DNA from: Planctomycetia bacterium
Lineage (GTDB): Bacteria > Planctomycetota > Planctomycetia > Gemmatales > HRBIN36
Direction of reading: 5' to 3'
Length of the DNA: 64,000 nucleotides
NCBI GenBank assembly: GCA_016795155.1
Contig: JAEUIE010000022.1
Location: 62,001 to 126,000 of the forward strand
The position numbers were made by a program, and so were the translations under genes. Of the stretch, positions 41,911-51,794 are shown piece by piece (positions within the stretch are counted from its first letter, which is position 1; every line of letters starts with the position of its first letter). The notes below the pieces were generated by a model. It searched no databases and was not told where the DNA came from. It saw only the letters and a program-made list of their open reading frames with translations.

Positions 41911-42852
41911 CTACGTGGGTTCCATCACTTCCACCCAAACACTCTGCGAATCATGCTGCACACTCAGTCTCGTCCCCGGCGTAAGATGCTCTTTCCGAAT
42001 CATCGCAAAAGCCAACCAGTGTTTCCACTGAGGCGAATACGCAACCGTCTTGATGGTGCCAACAGCCTTGTTGTCATGCAGTAGTGATAAGCCTTCCATG
42101 CTCATTGCATCCGAAGATTCGATCTTGATACGACGCAGTTGTTTGTTGACCTGGCCATAGGCTCGAATGCGTGCCACCGTTTCCTGTCCGATGTAACACC
42201 CTTTGGTGAAACTGATCGCACTTTCATTCCGGTTTACTTCCTGTGGCAGATTGCTGGCATCAAAATCCAGGCCATGTGCTGGTGTGTTAGTCTCAAGCCG
42301 TAATGTTGTCCACAAGGGATCGCGTATCGTCAACAGTGGAATACCTGCAGTTTTCTTTTCAACGAGTGGCAACAGTGAACGGTCACCCCAGATAAAGCAG
42401 GACGATGCTCCAGGAAAATCGCATCGCTGCATCGAAACACCGGTGATGTCCCAGGCATTATCTTTCACTTGCCATGGCACCATCGACTTCGCATCAGGAT
42501 AATTGGTTATCAACCGGAGAAAATCCTGAGCGGTCTTGTCCTGCAGTTGTACCTCTTCGCCGATGATGTACTTCTCAAGATGCTGGATAACCGCTGCTGC
42601 CAGTCCAGGTTCCATATTGACGTAGAGATCATGTTCCCGAATCGCCACCCTCAGCCAGGCGACAATTCGAGCCTGTGCAGTGGTAAGAAAGGTTTCGCAA
42701 CCGGAGCCCGTTCCAGGCTTAATGACATCGTTGGTGGTAAAGTTCTGCAAAAACGAGGAACGGTCTTTGCCAGTTAAAGCCACCTTGCCGAATGCAGCGA
42801 GGTCAAACGCAATCGGAGCCGTTCTGTATTGTTGGTAGAAGGGAATTTCCAT
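41911..42852 (-). CDS. ygfZ: Folate-binding protein YgfZ/GcvT-like
   Basis: A 313-residue cytoplasmic protein of the YgfZ/IBA57 family, which uses tetrahydrofolate to support maintenance or repair of Fe-S clusters. The diagnostic motif KGCYIGQE (K-G-C-Y-x-G-Q-E) is present, preceded by GKDRSSFLQNFTTND in the N-terminal GcvT-like domain. The gene lies downstream of a strong terminator, so it has its own promoter. The Fe-S link fits the presence of a HesB/IscA gene at 59721, though they are not adjacent. Confidence 0.88.
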   Translation of the reverse strand: MEIPFYQQYRTAPIAFDLAAFGKVALTGKDRSSFLQNFTTNDVIKPGTGSGCETFLTTAQARIVAWLRVAIREHDLYVNMEPGLAAAVIQHLEKYIIGEEVQLQDKTAQDFLRLITNYPDAKSMVPWQVKDNAWDITGVSMQRCDFPGASSCFIWGDRSLLPLVEKKTAGIPLLTIRDPLWTTLRLETNTPAHGLDFDASNLPQEVNRNESAISFTKGCYIGQETVARIRAYGQVNKQLRRIKIESSDAMSMEGLSLLHDNKAVGTIKTVAYSPQWKHWLAFAMIRKEHLTPGTRLSVQHDSQSVWVEVMEPT

Positions 42853-42868
42853 GCAGGTATTCTAACAA

Positions 42869-42897
42869 AACAACCTCCGAGATCATCGGAGGTTGTT
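42869..42897 (-). terminator. Rho-independent terminator of the BBP7 gene
   Basis: A perfect 12-bp stem (AACAACCTCCGA and complement) with a 5-nt loop. On the minus strand it is followed by TTTTGTTAGAAT. It lies 24 bases past the stop of the barrel gene and just before the ygfZ start. Confidence 0.8.
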
Positions 42898-42920
42898 CAG
42901 TATCAAATAACACTCGGCAA

Positions 42921-44312
42921 TTAGAACACGAATTCGATGGATGCCGAGGGGCCATGGTAAACCGCAGTGTCGGCCGTGTTACGCATGGTTGGCCCTAACT
43001 CCAGGTTATAGTTGAATTGCCGCTGAGCCGAGGCAATACCAACAAAGATCTTTAAATCGTAACCAGCACGAATTCGCATGTTGCCTGCGTTCAGGTCAAA
43101 ATACAAACCGGTTTCATAGGCCTGGGCAAACCGCCAGGAGGTTTCACCGACATTGTAGCCCTGGAAACCATCATCACGAATCAGAGACTGTTTCGTTCTT
43201 GCGGCATTGGCCAGCAAGGCAATCTTCTGATCCCAACTGAAGCTCCAGGTTTGGGTGAATCGCTGCGTCAGGCTCCAGCCTACCTGGCCACCAAACATAT
43301 TATTTTCACCCTGCCAGCGAAGGGTTGCTCGCGTGGTGGGATCACTGATTCCAAACTGCAGATCATCATCCACGGTGTAGTGTTTGAACTGATCCTGGAG
43401 GTAGATGTAGCGAAGACCGATGAGGTAATTCACATCAAGAGTCTTCCAGCAATCGCCGAAGAATCGAACGTTCATTTCACCGCTGTAGATGCTGTTGGTG
43501 TAAGTCAGTTGCATCAGATCAGCATTGGTCCACAGACCGAAAAGATCCTGGAAACCAACCGGTGCGTTGGTATAAGGTGAATTCAGTCGTCCCAGACTGA
43601 CCGTGGTGTTCTGAACATTCTGGTTATCAATGTACCAGCCGCCAATTTCGTAGATGATCCCATCGTGATCATCCTGCAGACCGATGTAGGCTTGAACGCC
43701 ACTGTTGAGCTGGCCGGAAACATCATTCCAGCTTCGAATGAATGGCGTTAAGCCGAAGGTCGGGTCGCCATCGCCATCAATATTGTTGAAGGCTGGCTCG
43801 ATGGAAACCACCGGGAATTCCGGATTGCTGTTTCGCTTCAATCCGACATAGCCAATCTTGCTGTAGAAACGACGGCGTTCGCCATCTTCGCAGAAGAAAA
43901 TTTTGTCCCAGCAACTGCTGCGATTATCGCAGGAAATGCCAGGGTAATAGGTTGCACCCATAGGCAAACCAACGCCGGGCATGCCATTGGGGCCCATCTG
44001 TCCATGATTCATCGTTGGCCCAGCAGGCATTCCGGGGTCGCCCATCCCAGGCATCCCCATCCCGCCCATCATGGGTCCGGGAGCCATTGGCATCATCGGG
44101 CCACCAGCACCAGGAGGTGCCATCGTTGGCATGGGGGGACCACTAGGACCATAGCCTGTGCCAAACATTGGCGTCTGGCCACCAGGCATGCCACTGGGTG
44201 GTGCCATGTTCATGGGCATGGGTTCACCAGGATAGCCTTGAGCCTGTACCCCAGGGCACAGTCCCGCGACCCCTAACCCTACCAGCAGTCCAGTTGCCCA
44301 GCGATTCGCCAT
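42921..44312 (-). CDS. BBP7-family outer-membrane beta-barrel protein
   Basis: About 463 residues from ATG 44312, which has AGGGGA seven bases upstream; the open frame above it is not protein-like. Signal peptide: MANRWATGLLVGLGVAGLCPGVQA. Residues about 25-125 are a Met/Gly/Pro-rich low-complexity linker (PMPTMAPPGAGGPMMPMAPG and similar). The remaining part alternates aromatic and polar residues in beta-strand fashion (LNSGVQAYIGLQDDHDGIIYEIGGWY, LNAGNMRIRAGYDLKIFVG) and ends SIEFVF, a C-terminal Phe typical of outer-membrane barrels. The BBP7 family is characteristic of planctomycetes. Confidence 0.82.
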   Translation of the reverse strand: MANRWATGLLVGLGVAGLCPGVQAQGYPGEPMPMNMAPPSGMPGGQTPMFGTGYGPSGPPMPTMAPPGAGGPMMPMAPGPMMGGMGMPGMGDPGMPAGPTMNHGQMGPNGMPGVGLPMGATYYPGISCDNRSSCWDKIFFCEDGERRRFYSKIGYVGLKRNSNPEFPVVSIEPAFNNIDGDGDPTFGLTPFIRSWNDVSGQLNSGVQAYIGLQDDHDGIIYEIGGWYIDNQNVQNTTVSLGRLNSPYTNAPVGFQDLFGLWTNADLMQLTYTNSIYSGEMNVRFFGDCWKTLDVNYLIGLRYIYLQDQFKHYTVDDDLQFGISDPTTRATLRWQGENNMFGGQVGWSLTQRFTQTWSFSWDQKIALLANAARTKQSLIRDDGFQGYNVGETSWRFAQAYETGLYFDLNAGNMRIRAGYDLKIFVGIASAQRQFNYNLELGPTMRNTADTAVYHGPSASIEFVF

Positions 44313-44571
44313 GATCTGTTCCCCTGACGGCCCCACGGCGGAGGCACGTGTCCCCCACTGCCTGGTTGTCTGCAGCGACTCAACTGGCGCAAGCAGACTA
44401 TAGCAGATGCGTGAATCATCGGCCTGCTTAGCTGCTATTCTTGAAACAATCCCTAACCTCACTACATTCCGCCGAACTGTTAAGGTTCACTTAATCATCT
44501 TTCCTGATCCACCTGAGTTCGCTAGGATGTGTAATCTTGACTGGTTAGACCCACGGAAACGGGATTCGAAA

Positions 44572-45297
44572 ATGAGCGACGCTGCGATGCCGGTAAATGC
44601 ACAAGCTGGGGAAGCTATTACCTTGCCAAGTCTGAATCCGCTAGAAAGGCGAATTCTGGGAGTACTCATCGAAAAGGCAAAAACCACTCCCGACAATTAC
44701 CCCATGACCTTAAATGCTCTTGTCACCGGCTGTAATCAGAAAAGTAACCGCGAACCGGTTATGGATGTTTCTGATGCTGAAATTGAAGAAGCTATTCCAA
44801 GACTCAAGCAATTAGGTCTCATGCAACAGATTCTGGGCAGTGGCCGCACTGATAAGTTCCGCCACTGTCTGTATGATGCCTGGCGAATCGATAAACAACA
44901 AATAGCCATCATCGGCGAGCTCCTTCTTCGAGGTGCTCAATCGGAAGGCGATCTGCGTGGCCGTGCTTCTCGAATGGAGCCTTTTGCAGATCTCGATGCC
45001 ATCAGACCAGTTGTCAAGGCACTCTCAGAACGTGGATTAGTTGTCTACCTGACTCCGGAAGGTCGACGTGGAACCATGGTCACACATGGATTTCATACTC
45101 CAGATGAATTACAGTTGATTAAGGCAAGGGCAGAACGATTTGCTTTTGATGAGCCACCGCCAGTTGCAGGAACTTCTGCTGTCTCGAAATCTTCAGCATT
45201 GGAATCCCGTGTAACTCAGCTTGAACAGACAGTACAAGAACTGAAAGAACAAATAACCAGTCTGCAAGCACTGTTCAACAAATCGAGTAATCTGTAA
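44572..45297 (+). CDS. YceH family (DUF480) protein
   Basis: About 241 residues from ATG 44572. It consists of two winged-helix-like DUF480 units: LNPLERRILGVLIEKAKTTPD, YPMTLNALVTGCNQKSNREPVM, IPRLKQLGLMQQ, then GELLLRGAQSEGDLRGRASRM and VKALSERGLVVYL. The C-terminal 35 residues form a coiled coil (LESRVTQLEQTVQELKEQITSL). The molecular role is unknown; a DNA-binding function has been suggested by fold only. It stands alone ahead of ftsH. Confidence 0.9.
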   Translation: MSDAAMPVNAQAGEAITLPSLNPLERRILGVLIEKAKTTPDNYPMTLNALVTGCNQKSNREPVMDVSDAEIEEAIPRLKQLGLMQQILGSGRTDKFRHCLYDAWRIDKQQIAIIGELLLRGAQSEGDLRGRASRMEPFADLDAIRPVVKALSERGLVVYLTPEGRRGTMVTHGFHTPDELQLIKARAERFAFDEPPPVAGTSAVSKSSALESRVTQLEQTVQELKEQITSLQALFNKSSNL

Positions 45298-45441
45298 TTC
45301 AATAAAAATTTGATGATACAGTATCTTTATCTTTTGGTATTCTTGGTCAGCAACCTCGATGACGGGTAGAATACATCATGCAAAGTATCGTGACTTTGCA
45401 ACAGGTTTTGATGTAACTGTTTGAACGAATGGGAACGACGC

Positions 45442-47463
45442 ATGGCAACGCGAGATAACTCGCCTGACGATAACGGAACAGATCGCAAACGCCCACCATT
45501 GATTCTCAACGGTCCCTGGTGGATACTGATTGTCGTTACCCTGGCATTGTTTGTCTTTCTGCTGATGCGCGAACAGTACCTGGGCAACACACGCATTCCT
45601 TATAGTGAGTTCAAATTGCAACTCTCCCGAGGCAATGTCAAGTTCGTCAGGATCGGGGCAACTGTTATCCGTGGTGAACTGCGCGACTGGAAAGTATTGC
45701 CGGAAGATAATCGTAAAGGCAGAAGAGATTCAGACAACAGCTTTACTACCCTGCGAACGGAAGACAAGGAACTGAGTGCTCAGTTGGATAAAGCACGTTT
45801 GAATGGGTTGGACTATTACGATTACGAAGCTGATTCTTCGGGTACCATCACTACGCTGCTCGTGTATCTGGCGCCCATACTCATCCTGATCGCCCTGTTC
45901 ATGTTCATTCTGCCCCGTATGCGTGATCCGATGGGCGGAGGCTTCATTTCCAGCTACATCAAAAGCCCTGCTCGCAAGTATGAAAAGGGTAAAACCCGCG
46001 TAACGTTCGATGATGTCGCAGGGATGGAAAATGCAAAAGCTGAACTCCAGGAAGTAGTCGATTTCCTCAAGAGTCCGGAGAAGTTCCACAAACTCGGTGG
46101 TCAGATACCCAAAGGTGTATTGCTGATTGGTCCGCCAGGAACCGGCAAAACATTGATTGCCCGTGCGGTAGCTGGTGAAGCTGGTGTGCCTTTCTACAGC
46201 ATCAGCGGTTCTGAGTTTATTCAGATGTTTGTAGGCGTAGGCGCCAGCCGGGTGCGTGATCTCTTCAAGACGGCACGTGAGAACTCTCCCTGCATCCTCT
46301 TTGTTGATGAAATTGATGCAGTAGGGCGGGTTCGTGGTGCTGGTCTGGGTGGCGGACACGATGAACGCGAGCAGACTCTCAATCAGATACTCACCGAAAT
46401 GGATGGATTCTCTCCCACCGAATCGGTCATCGTGCTGGCTGCTACGAATCGACCCGATGTATTAGACCCTGCCTTGTTGCGTCCCGGCCGTTTCGACCGC
46501 CACGTCACTATAGACCGGCCAACCTGGCAGGGCCGGTTGGCCATTCTCAAAGTGCATACCCGCGATAAGCCTCTCGCTGCCGATGTCAATCTGGAAGCCA
46601 TTGCTCGTGCGAGCATCGGTATGACTGGTGCCGATCTCCGTAACCTGGCGAACGAAGCTGCGCTCAATGCCACTCGCGCCAAGAGAAACAAGATCACCAC
46701 CCGTGACTTTACCGATGCAGCAGATCGTGTTGCATTAGGCGCCAAGCGGGAAGAAGTGCTCAAGGAAAGCGATAAGTATCGCACTGCCATTCACGAAGCT
46801 GGGCATGCTCTGTGCGGTTGGCTGGAACCCAAGTCCGACCCGCTCCACAAAGTCACGATCATTCCGCGTGGCAGGGCACTGGGAGTAACACAATTCCGTC
46901 CAGAAGACGACAAACTGGAACATACCGAACCACAATTGAAGGCTCAGCTGGTGATGGCCATGGGTGGCCGGGCAGCCGATAAGCTCATTTTCCATGAAGC
47001 ATCTTCCGGTGCTGCTATGGATTTGAAGCAGGCATCCCGTATTGCACGCCTCATGGTGACACAATTCGGCATGAGCGATAAGCTTGGCCCAGTACATTAT
47101 CGTATCGGCGAAGAACATGTCTTCCTGGGTAAGGAAATTCAGGAGGCTCGTGACTTCAGCGAAGGCACCATGCAGCTGATTGATGAAGAAGTGCGACGTA
47201 TTGTCCGCGAGGCTGAAGCCAAAGCAATTGAACATCTCACAACTCACCGCAAGAAACTCGATCTGCTGGCTGAAGCATTGTTGAAGCGTGAGGAACTCAG
47301 CAAGGAAGAAGTGGACTTACTGTTGAATGCAGAATCCCTGGATGTGCTGCCTCCAATTATCGTGGAGGATACCAAGCCAGCGACAACTGCTCCGCCTAAA
47401 GTGGAAGAAAAAACTGCACCCGCTGATGTGCCTGGAACCCTTCGTCCCTACCCGGCAGTCTAA
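45442..47463 (+). CDS. ftsH: ATP-dependent zinc metalloprotease FtsH
   Basis: Membrane-bound AAA+ protease for quality control of membrane and regulatory proteins. About 673 residues from ATG 45442 (a TTG at 45421 is also in frame). Two N-terminal helices lie at about 25-43 and 140-160 with a small periplasmic domain between. The AAA domain has GPPGTGKT at about 230-237, [10 protein letters not shown] and the second region of homology [11 protein letters not shown]. The zinc protease site is HEAGH at 451-455 with the third ligand Asp in the segment [16 protein letters not shown]. The C-terminal tail is Pro/Ala/Lys-rich. A palindrome follows the stop. Confidence 0.97.
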   Translation: MATRDNSPDDNGTDRKRPPLILNGPWWILIVVTLALFVFLLMREQYLGNTRIPYSEFKLQLSRGNVKFVRIGATVIRGELRDWKVLPEDNRKGRRDSDNSFTTLRTEDKELSAQLDKARLNGLDYYDYEADSSGTITTLLVYLAPILILIALFMFILPRMRDPMGGGFISSYIKSPARKYEKGKTRVTFDDVAGMENAKAELQEVVDFLKSPEKFHKLGGQIPKGVLLIGPPGTGKTLIARAVAGEAGVPFYSISGSEFIQMFVGVGASRVRDLFKTARENSPCILFVDEIDAVGRVRGAGLGGGHDEREQTLNQILTEMDGFSPTESVIVLAATNRPDVLDPALLRPGRFDRHVTIDRPTWQGRLAILKVHTRDKPLAADVNLEAIARASIGMTGADLRNLANEAALNATRAKRNKITTRDFTDAADRVALGAKREEVLKESDKYRTAIHEAGHALCGWLEPKSDPLHKVTIIPRGRALGVTQFRPEDDKLEHTEPQLKAQLVMAMGGRAADKLIFHEASSGAAMDLKQASRIARLMVTQFGMSDKLGPVHYRIGEEHVFLGKEIQEARDFSEGTMQLIDEEVRRIVREAEAKAIEHLTTHRKKLDLLAEALLKREELSKEEVDLLLNAESLDVLPPIIVEDTKPATTAPPKVEEKTAPADVPGTLRPYPAV

Positions 47464-47480
47464 GTGCCCACCCATTAGTC

Positions 47481-47538
47481 ATGCGGGGTGGGTGCCACGG
47501 TTTGCGTGTACTCGCGCTAACCGTGCCAATTCCCCGCA
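47481..47538. repeat. Palindromic repeat after ftsH
   Basis: Hairpin GTGCCACGGTTTGCGTGTAC...CGCTAACCGTGCCA with a GTACTC loop (47492-47528), itself enclosed by outer arms ATGCGGGG and CCCCGCAT. Same subfamily as 53374. It may terminate ftsH transcription. Confidence 0.7.
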
Positions 47539-47565
47539 TAGTTATTTTTGTGGGATGACTCGTAC

Positions 47566-48483
47566 ATGTACTATCTCGGCATTGAAATCGGAGGTACCAA
47601 GCTCCAGGCTGCCTTGGGTGATGGCCTGGAGCAGGTTCACTCATGTGAACGAATAGCCGCAAAGCCCGAAGCAGGCGCAGAAGGCATCAGAAAACAATTG
47701 CTACAGTTAGTTACTGAATTACTGCAGAAATCCAAGGTTCAACTCAAACAGATCAAAGCATGTGGCATTGGCTTTGGCGGGCCTGTTGATGATCGCACGC
47801 AGAACACGATTACCTCTCACCAGGTGAACGGTTGGGATAACTTTGCCCTGGCACAATGGGCCAAAGAAAATTGGAGCATTCCAACTGTCATTGGCAACGA
47901 TGCCGACGTTGCAGGCCTGGCTGAGGCTACCTGTGGCATAGGCAAAGGCTCTAATCCTGTTTTCTACATGAACATCGGTTCGGGAATTGGCGGAGCACTG
48001 ATTCTCGATGGAAAGATTCACCGGGGCACGGGCCTGGGTGCAGGTGAAATTGGCCATGTCTGGATTGATTACGATGTTGATGAAACTCTCTGGCATCCAC
48101 GCCAGGAACCAGCCTGGTCAATCCTCGAACATCGTGCATCAGGCTGGGCATTGCAGAAACAATCCCGCTGTGCCAATGTCCCCGATTTACTAAAGGCAAT
48201 CGAAAATGGTGATGTGCATGCAGAAGCTATCTGGATCCAAGCCCGACGCAGGTTGGCTGTTGCTCTCAGCCATGTCATAGCACTGATCTGCCCGCAACGG
48301 ATCGTACTAGGCGGTGGAGTATCATTGGCTCCCAGCCACCTGTTTCTGGAACCACTTCGCAAAGAGCTGGCACAAATAGTGTTTCCACCCTTTGCAGAAT
48401 GTTACGACATTCAACTCGCCGCTCTCGGCGAACTGGTAGTAGTGCAGGGTGCATTGATCCTGGCACGACAACAGTGTTCCTGA
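47566..48483 (+). CDS. ROK-family sugar kinase-like protein
   Basis: A 305-residue protein from ATG 47566. It has the ASKHA phosphate-binding motif MYYLGIEIGGTKLQAALGD, IGFGGPVDDRT, VIGNDADVAGLAEA with the catalytic Asp of the ROK family, NIGSGIGGALILDG and GAGEIGHV. ROK kinases usually carry a CGxxGCxE zinc motif after GEIGH; here the segment continues WIDYDVDETLWHPRQEP without those Cys residues, so zinc is probably not bound. Glucokinase or a related sugar kinase is the likely role. Confidence 0.82.
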   Translation: MYYLGIEIGGTKLQAALGDGLEQVHSCERIAAKPEAGAEGIRKQLLQLVTELLQKSKVQLKQIKACGIGFGGPVDDRTQNTITSHQVNGWDNFALAQWAKENWSIPTVIGNDADVAGLAEATCGIGKGSNPVFYMNIGSGIGGALILDGKIHRGTGLGAGEIGHVWIDYDVDETLWHPRQEPAWSILEHRASGWALQKQSRCANVPDLLKAIENGDVHAEAIWIQARRRLAVALSHVIALICPQRIVLGGGVSLAPSHLFLEPLRKELAQIVFPPFAECYDIQLAALGELVVVQGALILARQQCS

Positions 48484-48506
48484 CGCCATCCGTACATTCT
48501 GTGACC

Positions 48507-48634
48507 GTGCCACACTTCGACATGTACTCATGTCGAGGTGTGCTGCTATCGTTGGTGGTGTCACTTTGAATAACTGAGTTGAGAAATAGTTTCCCGCAAC
48601 CACACCCCGACTGAGTACAGTCGGAGTGTGGCAC
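48507..48634. repeat. Composite palindrome, GTGCCACACTTCG subfamily, intact copy
   Basis: A 128-bp copy from GTGCCACACTTCGACATGTAC to GAGTACAGTCGGAGTGTGGC plus AC. It is the uninterrupted counterpart of the copy split by the insertion sequence at 56743-58201, which allows the empty insertion site to be reconstructed. Confidence 0.8.
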
Positions 48635-48665
48635 AGATTCCGTGCACAATCTCCGATGTACCGAT

Positions 48666-49622
48666 TTAGTTCGTCAGATACTTAAACACCGCTTCGAGAT
48701 TATCATCTTCCGAATAAAGTTCGCTCACCCGCAGTGACTGCGATTGCAGCAATTCTGGCAGTCTTGAATAGAACAGATCGGGACTTTTAGTTTCTGCAAT
48801 AACTCTCGAATCCTTGTCCTGTACTGTGATCCCCTGAACATCCGGATGCCTGACGAGGGCTGCTGACAATTCTCTCACCTGGTCGGCAATCAACACGATC
48901 CGGTGCGGGTATTTGTCAATCAGTTCGCGGATATCTCGCAGATTGCCCTCGGCAATGAGCCGGCCTCGGTTGATGAGAATAATCTGCTGGGTGAGTCCTT
49001 GCACTTCATGCAGAACATGACTCGACAGAATGATGCTTTTTCCCTCGCTGGCGAGCTTGAGGATGATATCCATCAATTGTCGACGTGCTACCGGATCAGT
49101 GCCGGTAAATGGCTCATCCAGAAAGATGACTTTGGGTTGATGCACCAGCGACTGTGCCACCTTGATGCGTTGCCTCATGCCACGGGAATAACCGCCAATC
49201 GCCCGGTTCTGTGCGTCAGTCAGTTGAACATACTCAATCGCTTTCCGAGCAGCTTCCTTGGCGTCGGTGCCTGTCAGTCCACGCAGCTTGGCAAACGCAT
49301 AAATGAACTGCCAGCCGGTCATCCATTCGTAAAACGCATCCTGTTCCGGGCACAAACCCAGGTGACGATACAGCCCGGGGTTATTCCAGGGAATCTGCCC
49401 CAGTATGTGAACCGTTCCCTTGCTGGGCTTCAGTTGCCCTGTGACCAGTTGCAGAAAAGTCGATTTGCCAGCGCCATTGGGGCCAAGCAAGCCGGTAACG
49501 CCAGGTCCGATGGAGAGCGTGATATTGTTCAGGCCGATAACGTTGCCGTACCATTTCGACACATTGTCAAAACGGATCAGCGCAGTCGATCCAGCGATTT
49601 CACGCGGAACATCAGTATGCAC
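48666..49622 (-). CDS. ABC transporter ATP-binding protein
   Basis: A 318-residue ATPase. Walker A GPNGAGKSTF, signature YSRGMRQRIKVAQSL, Walker B KVIFLDEPFTGTDP and switch His in LSSHVLHEV are complete. The C-terminal 90 residues are the extra domain of NatA/CcmA-type exporters. Its start overlaps the end of the upstream permease gene by 46 bases, so the two are translationally linked. With the genes up to 53354 it forms a two-ATPase, two-permease set; cargo unknown. Confidence 0.9.
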   Translation of the reverse strand: MHTDVPREIAGSTALIRFDNVSKWYGNVIGLNNITLSIGPGVTGLLGPNGAGKSTFLQLVTGQLKPSKGTVHILGQIPWNNPGLYRHLGLCPEQDAFYEWMTGWQFIYAFAKLRGLTGTDAKEAARKAIEYVQLTDAQNRAIGGYSRGMRQRIKVAQSLVHQPKVIFLDEPFTGTDPVARRQLMDIILKLASEGKSIILSSHVLHEVQGLTQQIILINRGRLIAEGNLRDIRELIDKYPHRIVLIADQVRELSAALVRHPDVQGITVQDKDSRVIAETKSPDLFYSRLPELLQSQSLRVSELYSEDDNLEAVFKYLTN

Positions 49623-50683
49623 AGGGATAACACTCCCATGAAAACGAGGACACCAGCGGACCAGTACCAGGGGTAAAGCGAACGGACATCACTGCTGCGT
49701 ACCAGAACTTTTCCACCCACCGTTATCCGTTGGGTGAGTACCTGATAATCTTCAGGCAATGGCTTGTCGGGATTGTTGCGATTGCCACGCCCGAAGTTCA
49801 TGCCAGGCACCGGAAGATTACTGGCCTTTTTCAATGCAAGTTCTCGTGTCAGCTTGTAGGCGTCATCCACTTTCTTCCAGGCTGATTCAGTGCCTAAGAT
49901 CGCTTCCTCAACTCGTTGCACATTCTTTGTGAAACTTGCGAGGTTAGACCATTCTTCAAATCGTGATGCAAAAAAGAGCATCACCCAGAGACTGTTGGTC
50001 AACAGCCACCAGCCAAACCACATCATGGAGACGTAACGTGAGTTTTTGGTCAACGACGAAAGAGCCAGCATCCACAAACCAAATACGACGGAGATCATCA
50101 GGCTGACCAGAATGCTCCCCCACAACAAAGGTAGTACATCAATGATGATCGAGAATTTCAAGCTGAAGAGCACGCCCAGTATCCAGGCAAATACCGCAGG
50201 CGCTGCCGTCACCAGCATCACGAAAAACGTTATGACACCCAGTTTGCCTAAAAAATACTCCCAGCGGCGAATAGGGCGAGAGAGATACAAAGGCAAAGCG
50301 TTAAAACGAATATCTTTGCTGATAAGGTTTGGCCCCACCAGAAGCACCAGGATCATCAGCAGGAAAAACTGGATGTAGAAGAAAAAATGATAAGCCAGCG
50401 TCCAAACGGTCAATCGATATTCTTCAGGTACGTTGAGTAGCTCTTCAGGCAGAATGAATCCTATCAGTGGTTTGATGTAGGTGTTGCCTTGCTCAAATAA
50501 GCTCCAGATAATCATGAACGTAGCAAGAGCCAGGGCAGGGCCAAAACAGGATATTACGCAGAGCCTGGTCAGCTTGCTGCGAAACTGCATCCGCACCCCA
50601 TGACGGGTGATCGCCCACCATCGCCACACCTGGCTGGCCAGCTTGCCATTCCAGTGCTGGTAACCTTGATCAAAAATCGGCAT
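49577..50683 (-). CDS. ABC transporter permease
   Basis: A 368-residue membrane protein with six or so helices (for example ALALATFMIIWSLF, FFFYIQFFLLMILVLLVG, VITFFVMLVTAAPAVFAWILG). The ISKDIRFNALPLYLSRPI segment corresponds to the coupling region of ABC-2 permeases. A soluble extracytoplasmic part at about 255-340 is rich in charged residues. It is encoded between two ATPase genes on the same strand. Confidence 0.82.
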   Translation of the reverse strand: MPIFDQGYQHWNGKLASQVWRWWAITRHGVRMQFRSKLTRLCVISCFGPALALATFMIIWSLFEQGNTYIKPLIGFILPEELLNVPEEYRLTVWTLAYHFFFYIQFFLLMILVLLVGPNLISKDIRFNALPLYLSRPIRRWEYFLGKLGVITFFVMLVTAAPAVFAWILGVLFSLKFSIIIDVLPLLWGSILVSLMISVVFGLWMLALSSLTKNSRYVSMMWFGWWLLTNSLWVMLFFASRFEEWSNLASFTKNVQRVEEAILGTESAWKKVDDAYKLTRELALKKASNLPVPGMNFGRGNRNNPDKPLPEDYQVLTQRITVGGKVLVRSSDVRSLYPWYWSAGVLVFMGVLSLCILMFRVKSLDRLR

Positions 50684-50708
50684 GGATCATGGTCTCGCTT
50701 GGTGGTGA

Positions 50709-51620
50709 CTATTTGCCAATGGCTTCCAAGAACACATCTTCCAGGGTGCTTCTGCGCGGGCGCAGATGCCTGATCTGGAACGACTCCTGATTCGCCAGTT
50801 CCCAGAGCATCCGTTCGTCTCGATTTTCAGGCAGCGTCACGATTAAATGATCGTCAATGGATCGCGCTTCACATCCCAGTTCCACCAGGCGTGATTTGAA
50901 TCTGTCCTGCTCAACTTTCACGCGGACTTCAAACGCCTGCTGATGAATCATTTTGAGATCAGTGATTTTGCCCTGCGTGAGCACTTTGCCACGCCCCATC
51001 ACAATGACATAATCACAGACTGCTTCCACATCCGGAAGCAGATGGCTGCTGTAAAGCAGACTGATCCCCTTATTGCGACACAGATCGCGAGCCAGTTCAA
51101 TCAGATCATCACGGCCTGGAGGATCCATGCCATTGGTCGGCTCATCCATGATGAGCAGTTTGGGATCATGCACCAGTGCCGCCCCCAACTTCAGTCGCTG
51201 TTTCATACCGGTGGAGTAACTGTCGGTAGCCCGGTAGCGAGCTTCTCCCAGGCCAACATAATCGAGTACCTCATGGGCCCGCTGCATGGCGTCGCTGCTG
51301 GCCATGCCACCCAATTCTCCTGCATAGGCGACAAATTCAATCCCGGCCGTGCCCGGGAACAGGCATTCATCTTCAGGTACAAATCCCACTTTCTGACGAA
51401 TGGTCAACGGATCACGCTTGATATCAAGTCCCAGCACTTTGCCGGAACCATTATTAATGGAAATGAGGCCAAGCAGGGTACGTATCATCGTCGTTTTGCC
51501 AGCGCCATTTGGGCCTAACAGGCCAATAGCACCCATCGGCGCCTGCACCGTAAGGTCATGCAATGCACGTATTTTGCCGTACATTTTGGTGACCTGTTGT
51601 AATTCAAACAGATGATTCAT
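50709..51620 (-). CDS. ABC transporter ATP-binding protein
   Basis: A 303-residue ATPase. Walker A GPNGAGKTTMIRTLL, signature YSTGMKQRLKLGAAL, Walker B KLLIMDEPTNGMDPPG and SSHLLPDV switch. It is followed on the same strand by the permease gene after 25 bases. A palindromic repeat separates it from the upstream permease gene at 51795, so it may have its own promoter or receive partial read-through. Confidence 0.9.
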   Translation of the reverse strand: MNHLFELQQVTKMYGKIRALHDLTVQAPMGAIGLLGPNGAGKTTMIRTLLGLISINNGSGKVLGLDIKRDPLTIRQKVGFVPEDECLFPGTAGIEFVAYAGELGGMASSDAMQRAHEVLDYVGLGEARYRATDSYSTGMKQRLKLGAALVHDPKLLIMDEPTNGMDPPGRDDLIELARDLCRNKGISLLYSSHLLPDVEAVCDYVIVMGRGKVLTQGKITDLKMIHQQAFEVRVKVEQDRFKSRLVELGCEARSIDDHLIVTLPENRDERMLWELANQESFQIRHLRPRRSTLEDVFLEAIGK

Positions 51621-51671
51621 GTCAAAAGTTCATGAATGGGAACTATGTCTATTCGAGCCTGTTGATTAACT

Positions 51672-51770
51672 GTGGCAGGGTTATTCGGTACTCCGAATGA
51701 CCCTGCTGGATGTGCAATTAACATCGTATTCTTGCAGGGTCATGCATGAGTACATGCATGACCCTGCCAC
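51672..51770. repeat. Composite palindrome, GTGGCAGGGT subfamily
   Basis: A 99-bp copy from GTGGCAGGGTTATTCGGTAC to GAGTACATGCATGACCCTGC plus CAC. It is nearly identical to 26983-27079, except in the spacer between the two hairpins. Lies inside the ABC gene cluster. Confidence 0.8.
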
Positions 51771-51794
51771 AGCTGACAGTTCATCAACAGACTC

